From Thalassospira sp. HJ (lineage in GTDB: Bacteria; Pseudomonadota; Alphaproteobacteria; Rhodospirillales; Thalassospiraceae), in assembly GCF_000948415.1 (NCBI RefSeq), contig NZ_JYII01000006.1, positions 310,001-374,000 of the forward strand: 64,000 bases of DNA, given 5' to 3'. Both the position numbers and the translations under genes were made by a program. The notes beneath the pieces were generated by a model. That model had not been told where the DNA came from. It searched no databases and was given only the letters and a program-made list of their open reading frames with translations. Below are positions 62,973-64,000 of this stretch, in pieces; the stretch's first letter is position 1, and every line of letters starts with the position of its first letter.

Positions 62973-64000
62973 GCGACACCAATAGTGAATCAGCCCCAAT
63001 GAACTTGTTCGAACGTTTTCTGACCATCTGGGTCGCTGCCAGCATTGTGGTCGGCATTGTGCTTGGTGAATTGTTCCCCGACCTGTTTCAGGCGATTGGC
63101 AATCTGACCGCCTATGAGATCAATCTGCCGGTCACGGTTCTGATCTGGCTGATGATTGTGCCGATGTTGATGAAGGTCGATTTTGGCGCGCTTCATGAAG
63201 TCGGTCGTCAATGGCGCGGGATTGGGGTGACGCTTGGCATTAACTGGCTGATCAAGCCTTTCACCATGGCTGCCCTTGGCTGGCTGTTTATCGGTTTTCT
63301 GTTCCGCCCGCTCCTGCCCGAGGCACAGATTGAAAGCTATATCGCCGGTCTGATCCTTTTGGGCGCGGCACCCTGCACAGCGATGGTGTTTGTCTGGTCA
63401 CACCTGACTAGGGGGGATGCGAACTTTACGCTGACCCAGGTCGCACTTAATGACACGATCATGATCTTTGCCTTTGCGCCGATTGTCGCCCTGTTGCTGG
63501 GCATTTCGGCGATCACCATTCCGTGGGAAACCCTGACCATTTCGGTGGTGGCCTTTATCGTCATTCCGGTGATTGCGGGTCAGATCATCCGAAGCCGCCT
63601 GATGAAAGGCGGGGATGCGGCATTCAATGATTTTGATGCCAAGCTCAAACCCGTTTCGATGATTGCGTTGCTCAGCACGCTGGTGTTGCTGTTTGCCTTT
63701 CAGGGGCAACAGATCATTGCCCAGCCGATGATCATTGCCCTTCTGGCCGTGCCGATCATTTTGCAAACCTATTTCATTGCCGCCATTGCCTATGTCGCCA
63801 ACAAGGTGCTCGGCGTGGAGCATAAAATCGCCGCACCGTCGTCGATGATCGGGGCTTCGAACTTCTTTGAACTGGCCGTGGCAACCGCCATCGGGCTGTT
63901 CGGGTTTTCGTCGGGTGCGGCCCTTGCCACCGTGGTCGGTGTGCTGGTTGAAGTACCGGTGATGCTGTCGCTTGTCGCCATCGCCAATCGCACCCGTGGC
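62969..64000 (+). CDS. acr3: ACR3-family arsenite exporter, 3' truncated by window edge
   Basis: Inner-membrane As(III) exporter. 344 codons lie in the window; the stop is beyond base 64000. The protein begins MSDTNSESAPMNLFERFLTI. Diagnostic ACR3 segments are GAAPCTAMVFVWSHL and ALNDTIMIFAF, with the catalytic Cys in the first and further membrane helices (SMIGASNFFELAVATAIGLF). It is coupled to arsC by a 4-nt overlap. Only a few residues should be missing. Confidence 0.93.
   Translation, partial: MSDTNSESAPMNLFERFLTIWVAASIVVGIVLGELFPDLFQAIGNLTAYEINLPVTVLIWLMIVPMLMKVDFGALHEVGRQWRGIGVTLGINWLIKPFTMAALGWLFIGFLFRPLLPEAQIESYIAGLILLGAAPCTAMVFVWSHLTRGDANFTLTQVALNDTIMIFAFAPIVALLLGISAITIPWETLTISVVAFIVIPVIAGQIIRSRLMKGGDAAFNDFDAKLKPVSMIALLSTLVLLFAFQGQQIIAQPMIIALLAVPIILQTYFIAAIAYVANKVLGVEHKIAAPSSMIGASNFFELAVATAIGLFGFSSGAALATVVGVLVEVPVMLSLVAIANRTRG

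Overview
The window reads as a chromosomal segment of a free-living alphaproteobacterium of the Rhodospirillales type, most like Thalassospira. This placement is inferred from gene order (ffh-rpsP-rimM-trmD-rplS-leuC-leuD-leuB-asd), the Gly/Pro-rich Ffh tail, the Ala/Glu-rich S16 tail, an FNR-controlled cbb3 oxidase cluster and moderate GC content. I see no rRNA or tRNA genes, no prophage, no CRISPR array and no intact transposase.

Layout. 1-4.7 kb: an orphan secreted protein, a squalene/phytoene synthase family protein, then pgk, dapF and a GNAT-like gene on the minus strand. 4.7-14.2 kb: a complete microaerobic respiration island, ccoNOQP then ccoGHIS, followed by an FNR-type regulator with its Fe-S cysteines. 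Three FNR boxes lie where class II promoters would place them, and one of them points at the GNAT-like gene. 14.3-24.3 kb: panBC, ffh, rpsP-rimM-trmD-rplS, leuC, a 62-aa unknown ORF, leuD and leuB, each block closed by strong hairpin terminators. 24.3-29.2 kb: an ECF41-type sigma factor overlapping its carboxymuconolactone-decarboxylase partner, a small unknown protein, cyclopropane fatty acid synthase and asd.

29.4-35.6 kb: a polyol-type ABC uptake operon (SorC-type regulator, binding protein, two permeases, ATPase, SDR dehydrogenase) with two strong hairpins between the binding protein and permease genes. 35.7-45.6 kb: YcaQ-type DNA glycosylase, an SLC13-type permease with an unusual charged linker, a LysR/EamA divergent pair, FolD-DUF167-YggT, Tag, a LacI regulator and AlkB. 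DNA alkylation or crosslink repair genes (ycaQ, tag, alkB) recur here. A 269-bp palindromic repeat element sits between yggT and the DUF167 gene. 45.7-51.5 kb: a tripartite RND efflux operon. 51.8-58.8 kb: a chemoreceptor, an AraC regulator, a ureohydrolase with a divergent LysR regulator, and azlCD. 58.8-64 kb: prfC, a PF03773-type permease with one ArsR, and a divergent arsR-arsC-acr3 arsenic operon that runs off the window.

Most genes are ordinary core or accessory metabolism. I found no clear new multi-gene system. The best leads are the double use of FNR boxes at 4.7-4.9 kb, the palindromic element at 42.4-42.7 kb, the 62-aa ORF between leuC and leuD, the strong dyads upstream of cfa and the two LysR genes, and the charged insert in the SLC13 transporter.
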